A stretch of DNA of 64,000 nt from NCBI GenBank assembly GCA_910589415.1, contig OU342631.1, positions 58,184,598 through 58,248,597 of the forward strand, written 5' to 3'. Of this stretch, positions 22,351 to 35,274 are shown piece by piece; the first letter of the stretch is position 1; each line of letters opens with the position of its first letter. Made by a program: the position numbers and the translations under genes. The notes under the pieces are model-generated. The model worked only from the letters and a program-made list of their open reading frames with translations. It ran no database searches and had not been told where the DNA came from. Origin of the DNA: Malachius bipustulatus. Taxonomy: Eukaryota > Arthropoda > Insecta > Coleoptera > Melyridae.

Positions 22351-24335
22351 GAGACTAGAAAACATTATTCTAAACAATCCAAAATATTGCAAAATGATGA
22401 AAAATTATCAAAATTGGCCAACTAATTCAAAAGTTATTGCAAAAAATAGATTTTCAACCCTTAACTCTAAGTGGTAATAACTTTGCAGAGGTGTCTCCTA
22501 TGAATAAATCTTCCAGCTATTTTTTTATTTATTTTTACTTAATTTCCCAAATCTGGGAAATACTTCCTTCAGCCCGTCAATGCAGCTATTCAAAATCCTT
22601 TTATTAATAAAAATGCACATACAGGTCGAACACCCTGCCCATGTCCGTATCATTAGATGTAAAAAGACCTGAATCCTAGTAAAAATTTTAGTTTTCAACT
22701 AAACTTTAGAGCTGTTATTAATAGTCTACTAAATGATTTATTCATTGGGTTTTCGCTAATAGCATAAAAGTAGCATCTTAGTACCTATTAACTTTTGTTA
22801 TTTACCGCTGTAAATCTTTTCAAATTTAACAAATTAAGGTATCTACTACTGTCAAGTAAAATTCTAGAGTGACGTCTAAAGTAAAGTAGATTTTTCTTTC
22901 GCCCCCGCCCCAATTTATTTTTAAGAAACTTTAACCTGAAAACCAGAAATAATAATTTAACGACAGGGATCTAAATAAAAATTGAATTATCTTATTAATA
23001 AATTTGAATACTAATACTCAAGACCTGTTTCTGAACTATACTAGAACTATTTTAAGATTGCGGGAATTCATAAAACACATCTGATTCACTCTTACAGGCA
23101 GTTTACCACCACTTTACCTGACAAGCAGGCTTTTGAGGGATTATATTCGCTCTGAACATGATAAGTTGTACCTTGTACCTGATTTCAAGTATACTGGTTG
23201 GTTGCAACTTTGCAAATTACACATCTTTCCATCCCTTTCGAGTTTTATAGCTTTCCGCCATCTTAAAATAGTTCTACTATATCATTTATATTGCACAGAA
23301 AGTGGTGCATGTAAAATAAATAACATGCGCTCAAATAAAAGTGAAAGTGATTCTGGTATATCCAAGTTTTTCGAAATAGAACAGTTATATTCATTTCATT
23401 TGCCAACACCATATTATGTTGTAGTGGTAAAAACATCTTAATGGTTGTTGTTTGTCCCAACAAAGCACATCGGACAAGGATAATCGAGTTGGTCAGGCTT
23501 ACGACTTCCCTGACCATGGGGTCGATATTTTCCTCCAACTGTGAATTTATTATTCCACCACTTCTCTCGGGCATGCAGGTCTGATGACACTGTGACATAA
23601 AACTGGTCAAGAAGAATAAGCGAATATACAGGTGTTCCAGTTTGTGTGTTCATAACTCCGGCAAACGGTACATAAAAATACCACACCGGCAAACACAACA
23701 AAATAATCGAATTTTTTCTTTAAAGTATTGTTCTAAAAAGCTTTATTTATACAAATACTTTTTTATTATTTTAATTTTTTGTCAGATTAAGCAAATACAA
23801 GGTCAACTTTTTGTTTATTGGATTTTTCCTATCTTGCTTCGTTCTTTAAATAAAAAATAAAATCCACTTAATTGCATGGGTCGACACAAGAAACATGGGG
23901 AAAATTTTCTTTTGGAAATTATAATTTTTTTATTCTTTTTTATAACAATATGTCACAACCACAACAAATAAACACTAAATTAGGCACATTTATTAACATC
24001 TAAACTAAGGAAGTTTATTTTTTTCATTTTTTCCCATATTGCTTGGTTGGTTTTGGAATATGCAATTAAGTGGATTCTATTTCTTTTTTCTTATCAAAAA
24101 AACCAATCAAGATAAGAAAAGTCAAGAAGCATGAAAGTTTTAATTTTAGTTGCTTGATCTGAAAAATAAAATAAAATTTTTGAAAAGCCATTGGAATACG
24201 TGTTTTAAAAGTTTCTTCAAAATAATATTCGTTGAGGTGTTTACCGGGACGCCACTGGAATTGGTAATTTTAATCTATCTAGGGCTAAATTAGCCCCTTA
24301 GATTTTAGATTTAGATTTATCGTGAGTGGGCCATT
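22351..24335. other. FAM76 intron 4, mostly unassigned
   Basis: No host gene recognised. An 87-codon minus frame (23,438-23,701) contains a cysteine pair (PCPMCFVG) but matches nothing I know. A small MITE with inverted ATAAAATCCACTTAATTGCA ends lies at about 23,857-24,082. The rest is AT-rich. Confidence 0.4.
23857..24082. repeat. Small MITE with ~20-bp inverted ends
   Basis: ATAAAATCCACTTAATTGCA at the left and TGCAATTAAGTGGATTCTAT at the right are reverse complements with one mismatch; the ~185-bp interior is very AT-rich. Confidence 0.5.
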
Positions 24336-24740
24336 GTGACACCTCCACTGCGACCGAAGGTCTATTGTGGTTCACATGATGGTGATAATGTGATTAGAAA
24401 TTTATTCACGTGTTCGCTTCCTCAGTCTCAGAGTGAAAATGGTGACAATAATACCACACCTCCTTCACCAAATGATCAGCTACCTCACCATCTGAGTGTT
24501 GTTGATGATAACAATAATGCTACACCTCCTTCACCAAGCAGGGAAGACACTGATTTCACACCCCCTTCACAGTTTTACGGAAAGAAAAACTGTATAGTCT
24601 GATCATTGGTTCCTGTGTCTACCCTTCAGCTCATAATAAAAGTGAGACTTTCATTACTTCAGGACCCTGCTCTTTCTGTTGGACAGAAACCAGAAAAACC
24701 AGAAGAAGAATTTCCGCCTTTTATTTACGGACCAGCTTAT
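24336..24740 (+). other. Unrecognised ThrProPro-repeat open frame
   Basis: An 88-codon frame (GTG-initiated, 24,336-24,602) contains two imperfect copies of an Asp/Asn-Asn-x-Thr-Pro-Pro-Ser-Pro segment (ACACCTCCTTCACCAA repeated at about 24,465 and 24,523), then TDFTPPSQFYGKK. It could be the acidic, disordered N-terminus of the piggyBac transposase whose remnant lies just downstream, or unrelated. No function assigned. Confidence 0.3.
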
Positions 24741-24754
24741 CAATAAAATCTTTT

Positions 24755-24945
24755 TTTTCGTTTCCATTATTTTTTTCATACCGACTGACATAAAAAAATA
24801 ATATGGCGGCCACAAGAAAAACGAAAGTTGACTATGAAAACTCTGGGATCTAGTATCTTTTTTCTAATTTAACTGACCCTGAATCTCTTAGCATTTGTGA
24901 GATAGCAATATAGAGGAGGAAATATGGTAGAGCCTGTATAATATC
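24755..24945. repeat. Fragment of the ~1-kb foldback family
   Basis: ATATGGCGGCCACAAGAAAA, then GAAAACTCTGGGATCTAGTA and GATAGCAATATAGAGGAGGA match the right arm of the complete copy at 41,330-42,336, but the arm is internally deleted. It ends GCCTGTATAATA. Confidence 0.65.
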
Positions 24946-24949
24946 TACG

Positions 24950-25560
24950 TTTATTACGTCAAGGGGATGGTGGAACACTTTGTGATAGAGAAAAAAATTC
25001 AATCCCTACTCAAGCGGTGATACATCTTGCGAAGTGTTTATATGGGACGAACCAAAACATAACGTGCAACAATTGGTTTTCTTAGCTAGTTAGTTGAAAG
25101 AGCTGTAAAAGAATAATGTCACATTAGTTGGGACACTAAAGCGAAACAAACTGCAAATTCCACCATACTTTTCTGGCAAACTAAGACTAGAATGGTCTGG
25201 TCAAGGCTTTACGGATTTATGAAAAAAGCCACCTTGAAAAAAACAAGTCGGTTGTTCTTCTCTTGTCGATGCACCACTTGGAATATGCAGCTAAAAGTAA
25301 CAGAAAACCCGAAATGATTTCTTTCTATAATTCAAAAAAAAGTGACATGCATAGACATATTGGACATGGCGACTGTACGAACTTTTCGAGGAGATGAAGC
25401 AAGTGCAAAGATATGACTTCCGAAGGAGTGTTGCTCTATCATTGACTTGCAACCAGAAAGTATGCCAAATCAACATTAATAATTGAAAAATATCCAACAA
25501 GAACTAAAAATCTACACTTCTGCCTTAGTTGAGAAATCGGCGAAATAAAAAAAAGCAGCA
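24950..25560 (+). pseudogene. piggyBac transposase remnant
   Basis: Across several frames the order of blocks fits piggyBac/PGBD4-type transposases: KCLYGTNQNITCNNWFS, KNNVTLVGTLKRNKLQIPP (about 25,110-25,170), KSVVLLLSMHHLEYA (25,245-25,290), then NRKPEMISFYNSKKSDM. These correspond to the family's CDNWFTS, LVGTLRKNKREIPP, VLLSTMHH and KPEIIxxYNxTKGGVD segments. The normal GGVD, holding the third catalytic Asp, is degenerate here. Several frameshifts and stops; no TTAA-flanked ends found. Inactive. Confidence 0.75.
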
Positions 25561-27679
25561 AGTTTATGCAAAAAAGCAACATTTATGTTTCTGGTCCATA
25601 TTTCTCAAAAAATTTACAAAGGTTCCAGTGAGTTGCTCAATGTTCCTTAATGTGGCTAGTAGAAATTGCTCCTTGTTGCGTGTCGCGACTTTTTCAGTTT
25701 AGAGCAGTAACATCAAAGGAAAAAGAGGAACACGCGTTAACAAATTGTAGTTAGAACATTTTGTTTCTGCAGTGGAGATAAGCAATGACAGTGCTCAGGA
25801 AACAGGGGTCGGGATTCAAATGGATTAATGATTAATGAATTAATAATATTATTAATTGAAACATATCGTGGAACGCAAAAGATTCAAAATACAAAAATGC
25901 AGAAATACAAAGTGGAGTAAAAAGAAAAGAAAAATTTTGTTGGCCAGTTATTCAGAGAAAGTTTCAAAGTTATAAAAAATAGGATGTATCTAAAATTTAT
26001 GCTTTCTTTCTTTCATTTTTTGCTTAAAAAAATGCAAGCTAATGCTTGCAATATTTTCTTCTTCGGATGACATGTAAATAAAAATAATAAGTCCGAACTG
26101 GACTGCGAGAGAAACCTTGTTCTCTTGGTGGATAACACTTGGTTTCATTTACTCAGTCAACAGTAGCCAGCTGAAACATGTTTGCTTCTTTTGTTGCTCC
26201 GGTGGAGATGAAATGTTTATCTATGTTGCTTTGGTGGCTAGACACCTTAATAGAAAAAAGTTTCACTCAAGATGATTTGAAAGAATGACTTTGTCATATC
26301 TACTTTTTTCATTTTAAGAATTTTAATGAAGCTTCGTTGCAAAAATAAAGTAATCGCTGAAAAAAGATGATCCAGCATAAGGGTCACACATTTGAATTGT
26401 TTTGTAGCTTAACAACATAAAATTTACGTCAAAGAACATCGCCGTTTTTTTGCGTGTCTTCTGTCAGAGATCGATCTAACATTGACGAGCGTGATTGCAC
26501 GTTCTGCTTTTTCTTTTGCATTTAAAAATTTCACACTTCACACATCATCGTTTAAAAACTTATACAGTCAGTATCCGGCTTCCAACTTGTTACTGTTTGC
26601 CTGATTTACCCTAATTCACTTCTCAAAGAGTCAATACCTCACGTTGCTGTTCAGTTTTACTTTTTTTGCCTTAATTTTTTTTACCATTAAACCGGGTTCA
26701 TGAGGAACCCCCTAAGTCTTCAACTTTTCAAATGCCATCCTTTTCCACTTTGTAAAAGGGTTTCAACAATTTTATGTATAAAAGAAATTTGACTTTTCAC
26801 TCCTCACATGGAAGTTTGATCACATCTTCTTACTATCCATGTTGTTAAGTGCATGCAAAGGTTGGGGACACTGTAAGCTGACAAGTGAGTGAATTTTATT
26901 AATCTTCATAAGAAATGAGTAATGGTATTTTAAGCATATCTGTCTAATTTAAAAACAGAAATTTAATTTTTATTATTTTTACCTCACTTTTCAGTTGTCC
27001 TAATAATGGGTTAACTACCCCAAACAAGTCGAGAGACTACTCTATGATTATATTTTACACTCACTCGGTTTATTGTTTCATTCAAATAGAATTAGGTCGG
27101 TCAGCTGGCTGTCTTGACTTTTACTAAACTATAATTATTGTAGATAACAAAAGTAATGTTTTGGTTGTGTTGTGAATTTTGTTTTATGTAAAAAGAGAAC
27201 CTTAAATAAATTAAAAGAAATAGGTGACATAATTTTTTTTTTGTGATTGCAACTAGCTACTTACCGCAGTTTGTAGATATTCTGATGAAAATAAATATTT
27301 TTCATTCACTGTCCATCTGTCATTTAAACCTAAGTAACTCAAAAACTATTGATTTTCATGAAAACTGTCCGAGTTATGAATTAAGTGGCAGCTTCCGTTT
27401 GATAAAAACAAATACAGGAAGGACACAGCAGATAAGAACATTTTCGAAACATAATTCACAATCAAAAAAATTATTCTGAAAGTGAGTTTCATAACAACCG
27501 GCAGTCGTTACAGGAACACAAAAGCTTATTTTTACAAATAAGTAAATGACAAATGTAGCAAAGCATTCTTCTTGTAATAAAATAAAATACCATCGTTAGA
27601 GTATTATCAATGGATACTAATAATGTCTCCAAATACATCTCCAAAAAAAATTTCGGGCTTCCTGATAATAGTAACTAAC
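25561..27679. other. FAM76 intron 4, proximal part, unassigned
   Basis: AT-rich, no gene, RNA or repeat boundary recognised. The intron's donor GTTAGT is at 27,679-27,674. Confidence 0.4.
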
Positions 27680-27905
27680 CTGTTTGTCCTTGTTGAGAAG
27701 TTGAGAGTCCTTCTGCGAAAGCTGTTTCTGTAAACTGGCGATCTGCTCCTTCAGCTGAGTCATTGCAATGACATGGTCTGAGCTGTTGGGATCCAGGTCG
27801 GCACGAGATGGACCATTGTGGCGGGCAGCCTTGTTAGGAATCCCTTCGCCTTCAGACAGCTTTGTCACATCAACACGATGAGGCCTTTTAGAGTGTGCCC
27901 GCATT
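27680..27905 (-). CDS. FAM76: FAM76 exon 4
   Basis: The acceptor AATTGCAG precedes 27,905; the donor after 27,680 is GTTAGT. The first base completes a Lys codon split across intron 3 (AA|A). The exon encodes residues 168-242: a basic segment (MRAHSKRPHRVD), a polar linker, then MTQLKEQIASLQKQLSQ, the start of the predicted coiled coil (about residues 212-292). Human FAM76B has ISQLKEEVMSLKRLLQQ at the same place. The ATG at 27,904-27,902 is internal, not a start. Confidence 0.92.
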
Positions 27906-27957
27906 CTGCAATTTCACAAGTTATCATCTGCAATATCATACAACCACTGTAACTTAC

Positions 27958-28443
<486 letters not shown>

Positions 28444-29631
28444 CTAGATAAACAAAAACAACCAGCTCCAAAATAATGATATCGAACAGATAAGAGAGAA
28501 AATAGTTATGTAATTGTACAAATTGCTGCTTGAAAAAGTGTTTTGAAAATAGCCAAAAGCGCTATTTCAATATGTATGTATAAAATGTTTATTATAAACT
28601 ATAACTTTGAGATTAATAAAGCTGCCCTGAAAAAACATATGAAGTACCATAGCTAATTTGAATCGCTAAAATCAGCGTCAATTTTACAAGCAAGTAAACT
28701 TAAACATGTCTCATGTATCAACTTACTGCAAAGTTTGATTATTATACTGATTAGTTTGTCCCTACACTCGGAAATTTCAAGATTACAAGGGTGTACTACA
28801 TGCTACCAGCATCACTTGGCAATCACATGGTGCCATTTTGAATTTGAATTGATTTATCAAGCATTTATTCACCACAACATATTCTCCTACTGGCGAGATA
28901 TACAGTGATATGATATACAACTTGGCAGAGTTCTCTGTGATCAAGTGTTTATCTAAGCTTAAAAGTAAAAAGAAACAACAAAATAAATGTGCTAAACATA
29001 TAAAAGAAATAGAAGAGAGTGAAATGTAAGGAAGAAAAAAGTAAAAGGAGAAAATCTTATAATTAATCTTCTCTGATTTTTTTACATACAAATTATAATG
29101 CAGATTATATTATTTAATATTCATTCTTTGTTTCTCACACACTAATTATAATACAAACTGCAACTTTCCAAGACATAGCTGAATTTTTCTCATTTTTAGT
29201 CATATTAAATATTGTTATTGTTAATGCTTTCAGATCATTTGATAATTTATTAAAATTAGAAGTGCCGTATTATACGAGTAAATCATTCTTCTGAGAGACA
29301 TACTTTTTATACAATGGTAACTAGAGAGTTTATTTGCCTTTAATCAATCAATGAGTTTTGCTCTTAGATGAAGTGAACTGGACACTCAACAACTGATAAT
29401 GCATGATCTACTTAGCTCTATACCTACAATTATTGAGGGGCTAGGTGCAAGAACCAGCTATGTGCAAGCTACATATTTTTGAGAAAAACAGGTTAATTTT
29501 CTAAATTGCACATACACGGTGTTTCAGAGATATAGGTCAAAATTTAAAGGGGTAGTTCCTCTAATAAATAATATAAGTTGAAAAAATAAATTTCAACTCA
29601 AAATGATGTTTCATTTAACCTTCCTAAGAGT
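28444..29631. other. FAM76 intron 1, 3' end
   Basis: Non-coding AT-rich sequence upstream of exon 2. No repeat boundary or gene recognised; a 102-codon hydrophobic minus frame at 28,783-29,091 looks like chance. Confidence 0.45.
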
Positions 29632-29639
29632 CCTAATAC

Positions 29640-32600
29640 CAGTGGCGGCTCGCCGGGTTTTTCTTTGACTTTTTCAAATATTTTTATATGCAATGTTATT
29701 TTTTTTTAATTGTTAGTTAATTTTTTTTCATAAATATTTTGATTTGATTAAGAAAATTAATGATTGCATAATTGAATTGTAAATAAACGAATTAATTAAA
29801 TTATTTGGTTTTTGTAATAATAATTAGGTATTATGGTAACACAGCCCAACTCAATTTTCAAACTATCTAGGTATAAAATAAATTCTTCACACAGAACAAA
29901 GTGAGCAATATAATATCAACACTCCTGATCGCGATGAGGAGATGACAACAGACTGACTTAAGTGACTTATACATTCTGTGCTTATGCTTATACCTACTAA
30001 CACTACTTGAAGCAGCATTTCGAAGTCACAGTTCTGCGTCTGGTTGTCATGACGACGGGTGCATTCTCCGTTTATGCTGTACAGCTGACTGCGGGTTTTT
30101 AAAGCGGGAGGTGATTCAGAGATTTCATGCTGCTTCAATCAGAATTATATGCGCGTGCAACACAACAGTTACAACAGTTCCCCCAGCGCCCACACACCCT
30201 TTCTCTCATGATAGGGAACGCCGGTCCGGTCAAGATATATTTTCACTCAGTATTTTGTCTGCACCATTTAATTCACCTCAAATGAACAATTTGTTCTTCT
30301 GTACCCCTTTTCTTTTCTCTTTTTTAGTCTTCCTTCAGTCATCTAGTCAGTTCCAGTTATCGCTTTGCTGTAACTGGTCAGGTCTTAATACTTGACTACT
30401 TTGTTGACGCGTACGCCGTTCGCACGTCGTAGCCCTGTTCTTCATAAATAATAATTTATAACTACAATATATACCTATAATTTTTATTTATCTAGGTATC
30501 TATTCTATTCTATCATGTTTCCAATATATGACTCTGTTTTTGTTTTACTGGAGACGCCTTTTTCGAGGTGGAATGATGAAGACAAGAGAGACTTCTTGAA
30601 TTCTCCAAGGTCGACGCCGCAAATAAATATAAATGTGATAGCTAAGGTAAAAGGGAAAGTTTATAACCGTAATTTTAAAGAATCCTGGTATTTGGACTTT
30701 GAATGGCTTTGTGGCAGCTACCATTTAAATAAACTCTTCTGTTTGCCATGTTTAATTGTGAGTGTTAAATCTGGTGTGTGGAACAAAACTGGATTCAATG
30801 ATTTTGGAAATGTAACCCGTGCTCTTCATAAACATGAAAATTCGTCTTTAGGATTTTCTAAAATGAAAAAAATCTAAGTACGATTGAAGATGCTCTTAAA
30901 GTCTTAAAGAAAATTCCAGGCTTTACATTAAGCAATTTAATGAAAAGGTAGAACTCAATAGACGTTTTATGAAACTCCCCATTCTAGCAGTATTGTACTT
31001 AGCTAAACAAGAACTGCCGTTTCGCGGACATGATGAAGGTGTGTTGTCTAGTAATCGCGGCAACTTTAAAGAACTGTTGGACACATTTATATCGATAAGT
31101 TCTGCTGATATTCAGGAACACTATAAAAAGATCAACTCAGTGTTTGCTGGAAACTCTAAAACAATACAGAATGAAATACTCAGTTGCATAACTCAATATA
31201 TGGAAGAGTATGTTGAAAATGAAATACAGGAATCTCTGTTTTTTTCTGTTCAAGTGGACGATTCTACCGATTTAGTGCAAAAATGTCAGTGCAGCATCAT
31301 AATCAGATATGTGAATAAGAGAGGAAAACTAGTAGAAAGATTTTTAGGGTTCTACGATGTAAGTTCTGATCGAACAGCTGCCGCCTTGTTTAATCTGGTA
31401 GCAGCATGTCTTGAAAAATTTAATTTCAAAACCAAACTTATAGGTCAATGTTTTGATGGGGCCAGTGTGATGTCTGGACAGTTAAATGGCCTTCAGGCAA
31501 AGATCAAAGAAGCTGCTCCACAAGCCGTTTTTATTCATTGCCTCGCGCATCGGCTTAATTTAGTGTTACAGCAGAGCTGTAACAGTATTTCGAAAGTTCG
31601 CATATTTTTTTGCCACTGTTGGTGGTTTGCCATCGTTTTTTCATCACTCTTCAAAACGAACTTATGTGGCTGACACAATTATGGGCAAAAGGATACCAAC
31701 ATTGGTTATAACACGCTGGACATCTAACTCTAAAGTTTTAACCCTCATCAAAAGTGAATGGGATTCCTTAAAAGAAGTCTTCAGGGAAATCATGAACGAT
31801 CCATCATCTGATCAAACTTCGATGAGGCAAAGTGACGGATTTCTGATCAAGTTCAATGACTTTGAATTTGCGTTCTTCGTATTTGATTTTTGTGATATTT
31901 TTGAACTCGCAAATATACTGTTCGATTTGTTGCAAAAAAAATCTTTTGATATTAGCTTTTGCCTTTCGCAGATTAAAAATACTCAGAGTCTTTTAAGTAG
32001 TAAAAGAAATGAAGATACGTTCACTACAATTTTCAACTTGGCTGAATCAAAAACGTCATTACCAACTGAAGGCTACGAAGGGCGCAAGAAGGTTACACTT
32101 TCACACGATGAAGTTTTCCGAAATTATAGAGTAATTTTTTATGAAATTTTGGATACTGTTGTGTTCCAATTGACAACACGATTTCAAGATATAGAAAAAC
32201 TTAAATTTATCCAATTAATGGATAATTCAAAATTTTTAGCATACTCAGAAAAGTTTCCTACTGATGCATTAAATAGTTTGAAGACATGCTATCCCAATTT
32301 ATTTAAGGACTTTGAAAGATTAAAAAATGAATTAAACTTAATTTATACAGAAGAGGAATATAGAAACACCAACAAAGATGCCTTCATGAAAATTATGCAT
32401 GAAAATAACAACATTTTCAAAGAGTCTTATAAACTCTTATGTTTAATATTATCTCTTCCTAGTACAAGTGCTTCGGTTGAACGAAGCTTTTCATGCTTAA
32501 AAATAATAAAAACGTACCTTCGTAGTACCATGTCGGAAGAGAGACTCACAAATTTAGCGAAAATTTCTCTAGAAAAAGAACTTTTGTGTGAGCTAATAAT

Positions 32601-33070
32601 GGAAAACCCGTTTTATGAACAAATTATGGATAAGTTTTCAAGTTTGAAGGACAGGCGAATAGACCTTATATATAAGCAGTAGGCATCTACCCATTAGTAC
32701 CCATGACTGTTAGGTAGGTACTTACAATGAAATGTAGAAAAGAAAAAAAAATAATTCAATTAAAAAAAATTGCATTTTTTATGATTTGTTTTATTTTAAA
32801 TGTTTATGATCAAACAAAACTTGCTTTTTTTACGATTTCTTTTATTTTCAATGTTTCTATGTTTCGGGTTTATATGAACCTGCAGGTACAATCATAGTAA
32901 CAATCGTTCTTACTTACATCTGAGTAAGTAGTTAGAAAATTGCTTGACCTTGAATATGGAAAAAAAATTTGGCTGCGGCGCTGTTTTAGGGGGAACCCCC
33001 CTCCCTCCTTTGCACTTGCTTAATTTTTTAAATCTGCTTCACTTACTTCGGAAATCACGAGCCGCCACTG
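29640..33070 (+). mobile_element. hAT transposon with perfect ends and 8-bp target duplication
   Basis: Both termini are visible: CAGTGGCGGCTCG at 29,640-29,652 and CGAGCCGCCACTG at 33,058-33,070, a 13-bp perfect inverted repeat. The flanking direct repeat CCTAATAC (29,632-29,639; 33,071-33,078) is perfect and 8 bp, diagnostic of hAT. The element is 3,431 bp, with ~860 nt before the transposase ATG and ~390 nt after its stop. It sits in FAM76 intron 1. Intact ends and an undiverged duplication imply a fairly recent insertion, although the transposase is frame-broken. Confidence 0.95.
30515..32682 (+). pseudogene. hAT transposase (ZMYM/TTF zinc-finger, DUF4371 type), frameshifted
   Basis: Starts ATG at 30,515. 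The N-terminal TTF-type finger shows WYLDFEWLCGSY, LFCLPC and the H at HKHENS. The catalytic domain has VDDSTD (about 31,255-31,275), CFDGASVMSGQ and HCLAHRLNLVL. The C-terminal dimerisation region has LPSTSASVERSFSCLKIIK, with the catalytic Glu in ERSFS, and ends at the TAG at 32,680-32,682. Frame breaks occur near 30,866-30,930 and in a T-run near 31,605; each side continues the same protein family without missing domains. Total coding length (~720 codons) suits the family. A handful of indels is all that separates it from an open frame. Confidence 0.9.
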
Positions 33071-33078
33071 CCTAATAC

Positions 33079-33422
33079 CAGTTGAAATTTTAAAAACCAA
33101 GTACCAGGTGGGGTCCAAATGGACCCCAAGCTAATTTTTTTTCTGTCACTATACATACACTCATAGTATCATATATTTTTCAATTTAAACCGATTTTGAT
33201 GAAACTTGCCATGAACAATAAGCAAACAAAGCTTTTTAATTTGGCTATTTCAGTTGTTGTAGATGTCTTCCAATGGCATAGACATTCAGGATTGTAGTCT
33301 CTTTTCCCTCCATGTCTTTTACGCCACTGACTTTGTTGCAAATATACGAACGTTGTTCAATAGCCCATGCAATTTAGAACAAAAAAGTATGCTGTAATTT
33401 TTTTATAATTTAATTTTTCTCA
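33079..33422. other. Intron sequence between hAT and hairpin element
   Basis: Non-coding. Contains GGGGTCCAAATGGACCCC (33,112-33,130 region), a small palindrome. Confidence 0.35.
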
Positions 33423-33985
33423 TACAGGGTGAATTATAAAAAAAGCCCCAAGCGATAACTCCGTTAATTTTGAAGATATGACAAAACTTTTTTATACAAA
33501 GTGGCGCCGTTTATCATCATCTATATGTTGAGATAAACGCTCGGGTGATGAAAAATCTGATAATTTTCATCACCCTGTATTAAAATTTAAACCACATAGT
33601 AGGATACTATGTGAAAAGTTAAGATAGGGAAATGTAAACCGTTTTTAGATATCTTGAGCCGTTCTAGTTCTACGCTGCTTTGAAGTTGAAAATTTTCGAT
33701 CTTCACTTGTTTATAACTCATAAACCGCTCAATCTAAATTCCAATGGTGAAAACCACCTGTATTAGATTTCTTCAGACATTTAAAAAGTATAAAGTTTTA
33801 CAGGGTGTTCTATTTAAAAACCCGAAGTTGATGTTACTTCCGGTTAAACAGGAAGTTGTGTTGATCGAGCGTTTATCTCAACATATAGATGATGATAAAC
33901 GGCGCCACTTTGTATAAAAAGTTTTGTCATATCTTCAAAATTAACGGAGTTATCGCTTGGGGCGTTTTTTATAATTCACCCTGTA
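33423..33985. mobile_element. Hairpin element, 563 bp, ~120-bp perfect arms
   Basis: Ends TACAGGGTGAATTATAAAAA and TTATAATTCACCCTGTA. The arms remain almost perfectly complementary to ACATATAGATGATGATAAAC (about 33,865-33,895), only a few differences in ~120 nt, so the copy is recent. The centre contains further paired words (GGGTGATGAAAA ... ATTTTCATCACCC). No coding sequence; TA at both boundaries. Confidence 0.88.
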
Positions 33986-34039
33986 TATTGTAAGTTTTTT
34001 CAGGTAATGTTCAGCCGTTTACATTGCAAAATTATGGAT

Positions 34040-35250
34040 TCATTAAAAGTTATCTGCAGAAAATACTTTGAAAGTGTTATACTATGCGAACTTCGAGTCG
34101 GTATTGAAATTTGGGATATTGTTTTGGGGTAGCAGTTGTAAATTAGAGAAACTGTTTGTCATGCAGAAGAGTGTCATCAGGGTGGTTTACAAAATGAAGT
34201 ACAAGGGAGTCATGTAGAGGTATCTTTAGGCAAAATGGTATAATGACTGCTTACGCCATATTTATTTATGAATGCTTGACTTTTTACTTTAACCTTTAAC
34301 TACTCGCGCTGGTGTATTTTGTACACCACTATAACTATGGTTGCTGCCATTTTTGTTTAATACTTCATGCGCACCCGGGGTGGCTATCTAACCTATTGGT
34401 GAAGTGTTGTTTACACGCACTGTCAGTGCCAGTGTAAAGAACCACCAACAAAAATACGAAAAAGGTGCTTTTGTTGCGGAAGACAGAAAAATTGGGTATG
34501 CACGACCATGTCGTGTCATACATGTGGGAGACCTGTATGCAAAGAACATGCAACTACTGTCAGTACTTGTTCGAAGTGCACTATCAACGATGATGAAACA
34601 ATGAGTGAAAGCGAGTAGTCACTTAAAAAAAACGTTGTTTTTTTTGGTGCAATTTTCTGCTTTTTTAAGATTTTTTTTGTTTCATACTTTTGCATTTAAG
34701 TTTTTTGTTCAATATTTGTATGGCAAATATTTCTTTAAACATTATTTACGTTATTTGTTTTACTTATATTAAAACTGGTTGTTTTATGGTGGTTTTTAGG
34801 CCTGGTGTACAAAATACACCACGCGAATAGTTATGCTGTATTTCAGGGCGCGCGTAGTTAAGGGTTAAAAACAAAAATCTATTTCCCAACAGCATTGAAC
34901 ATCCCTATAATACGAGAGGAGTTGACTTGCATTACCCTGCCCTAGACATAGGTTGACTTACACAGAAAAGGGACCATATTATATGTATCTGAAAATGTTT
35001 AACAACTTGTCAAGGGATTTCAAGAAAATTGATGACCTTGGTCAATTTAAGCGAAGTAAATGTGTTAGTTCAGTTAGAGCCATATAGTTTGGGAGATTTT
35101 GTAGGGCGTAATTTGTTGTTATATTAATTCTGATAGTTTGTTTATAAATTTTCTTTGACACTATTTCCTTTTTGATCCTGTAATTTGTAAGAGTATTAGG
35201 AAATTCTTGTGAAATAAAGGTTATTATTATTATTATTATTAAAAAAATGC
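34040..35250 (+). pseudogene. LINE 3' end split by a piggyBac insertion
   Basis: The 5' part (34,060-34,290) translates as YYANFESVLKFGILFWGSS, then KSVIRVVYKMK and IFIYECLTFYF, a non-LTR pol C-terminal pattern. It is cut at a TTAA by the element at 34,293-34,864. After that element the same reading continues with NLFPNS, then YNTRGVDLHYPA, GPYYMCLKMF-like and EPYSLGDF blocks. It ends with a (TTA)n tail at 35,220-35,240, the 3' signature of CR1/jockey-like LINEs. Other stops and indels show it is dead. Confidence 0.8.
34293..34864 (+). mobile_element. Internally deleted piggyBac element retaining the C-terminal zinc domain
   Basis: TTAA flanks both sides (34,289-34,292; 34,865-34,868). Ends CCTTTAACTACTCGCGC and GCGCGCGTAGTTAAGGG are inverted, and GGTGTATTTTGTACACCA is repeated inside each end. 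The frame 34,421-34,618 encodes CFCCGRQKNWVC, then CHTCGRPVCKEHA and CSKC, the piggyBac C-terminal cysteine-rich domain with its VCKEH signature, ending at TAG (34,616-34,618). The catalytic domain is deleted. The interrupted LINE resumes correctly if the insert plus one TTAA is removed. Confidence 0.88.
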
Positions 35251-35274
35251 AATAACATAGGAGAATTCTATTTA

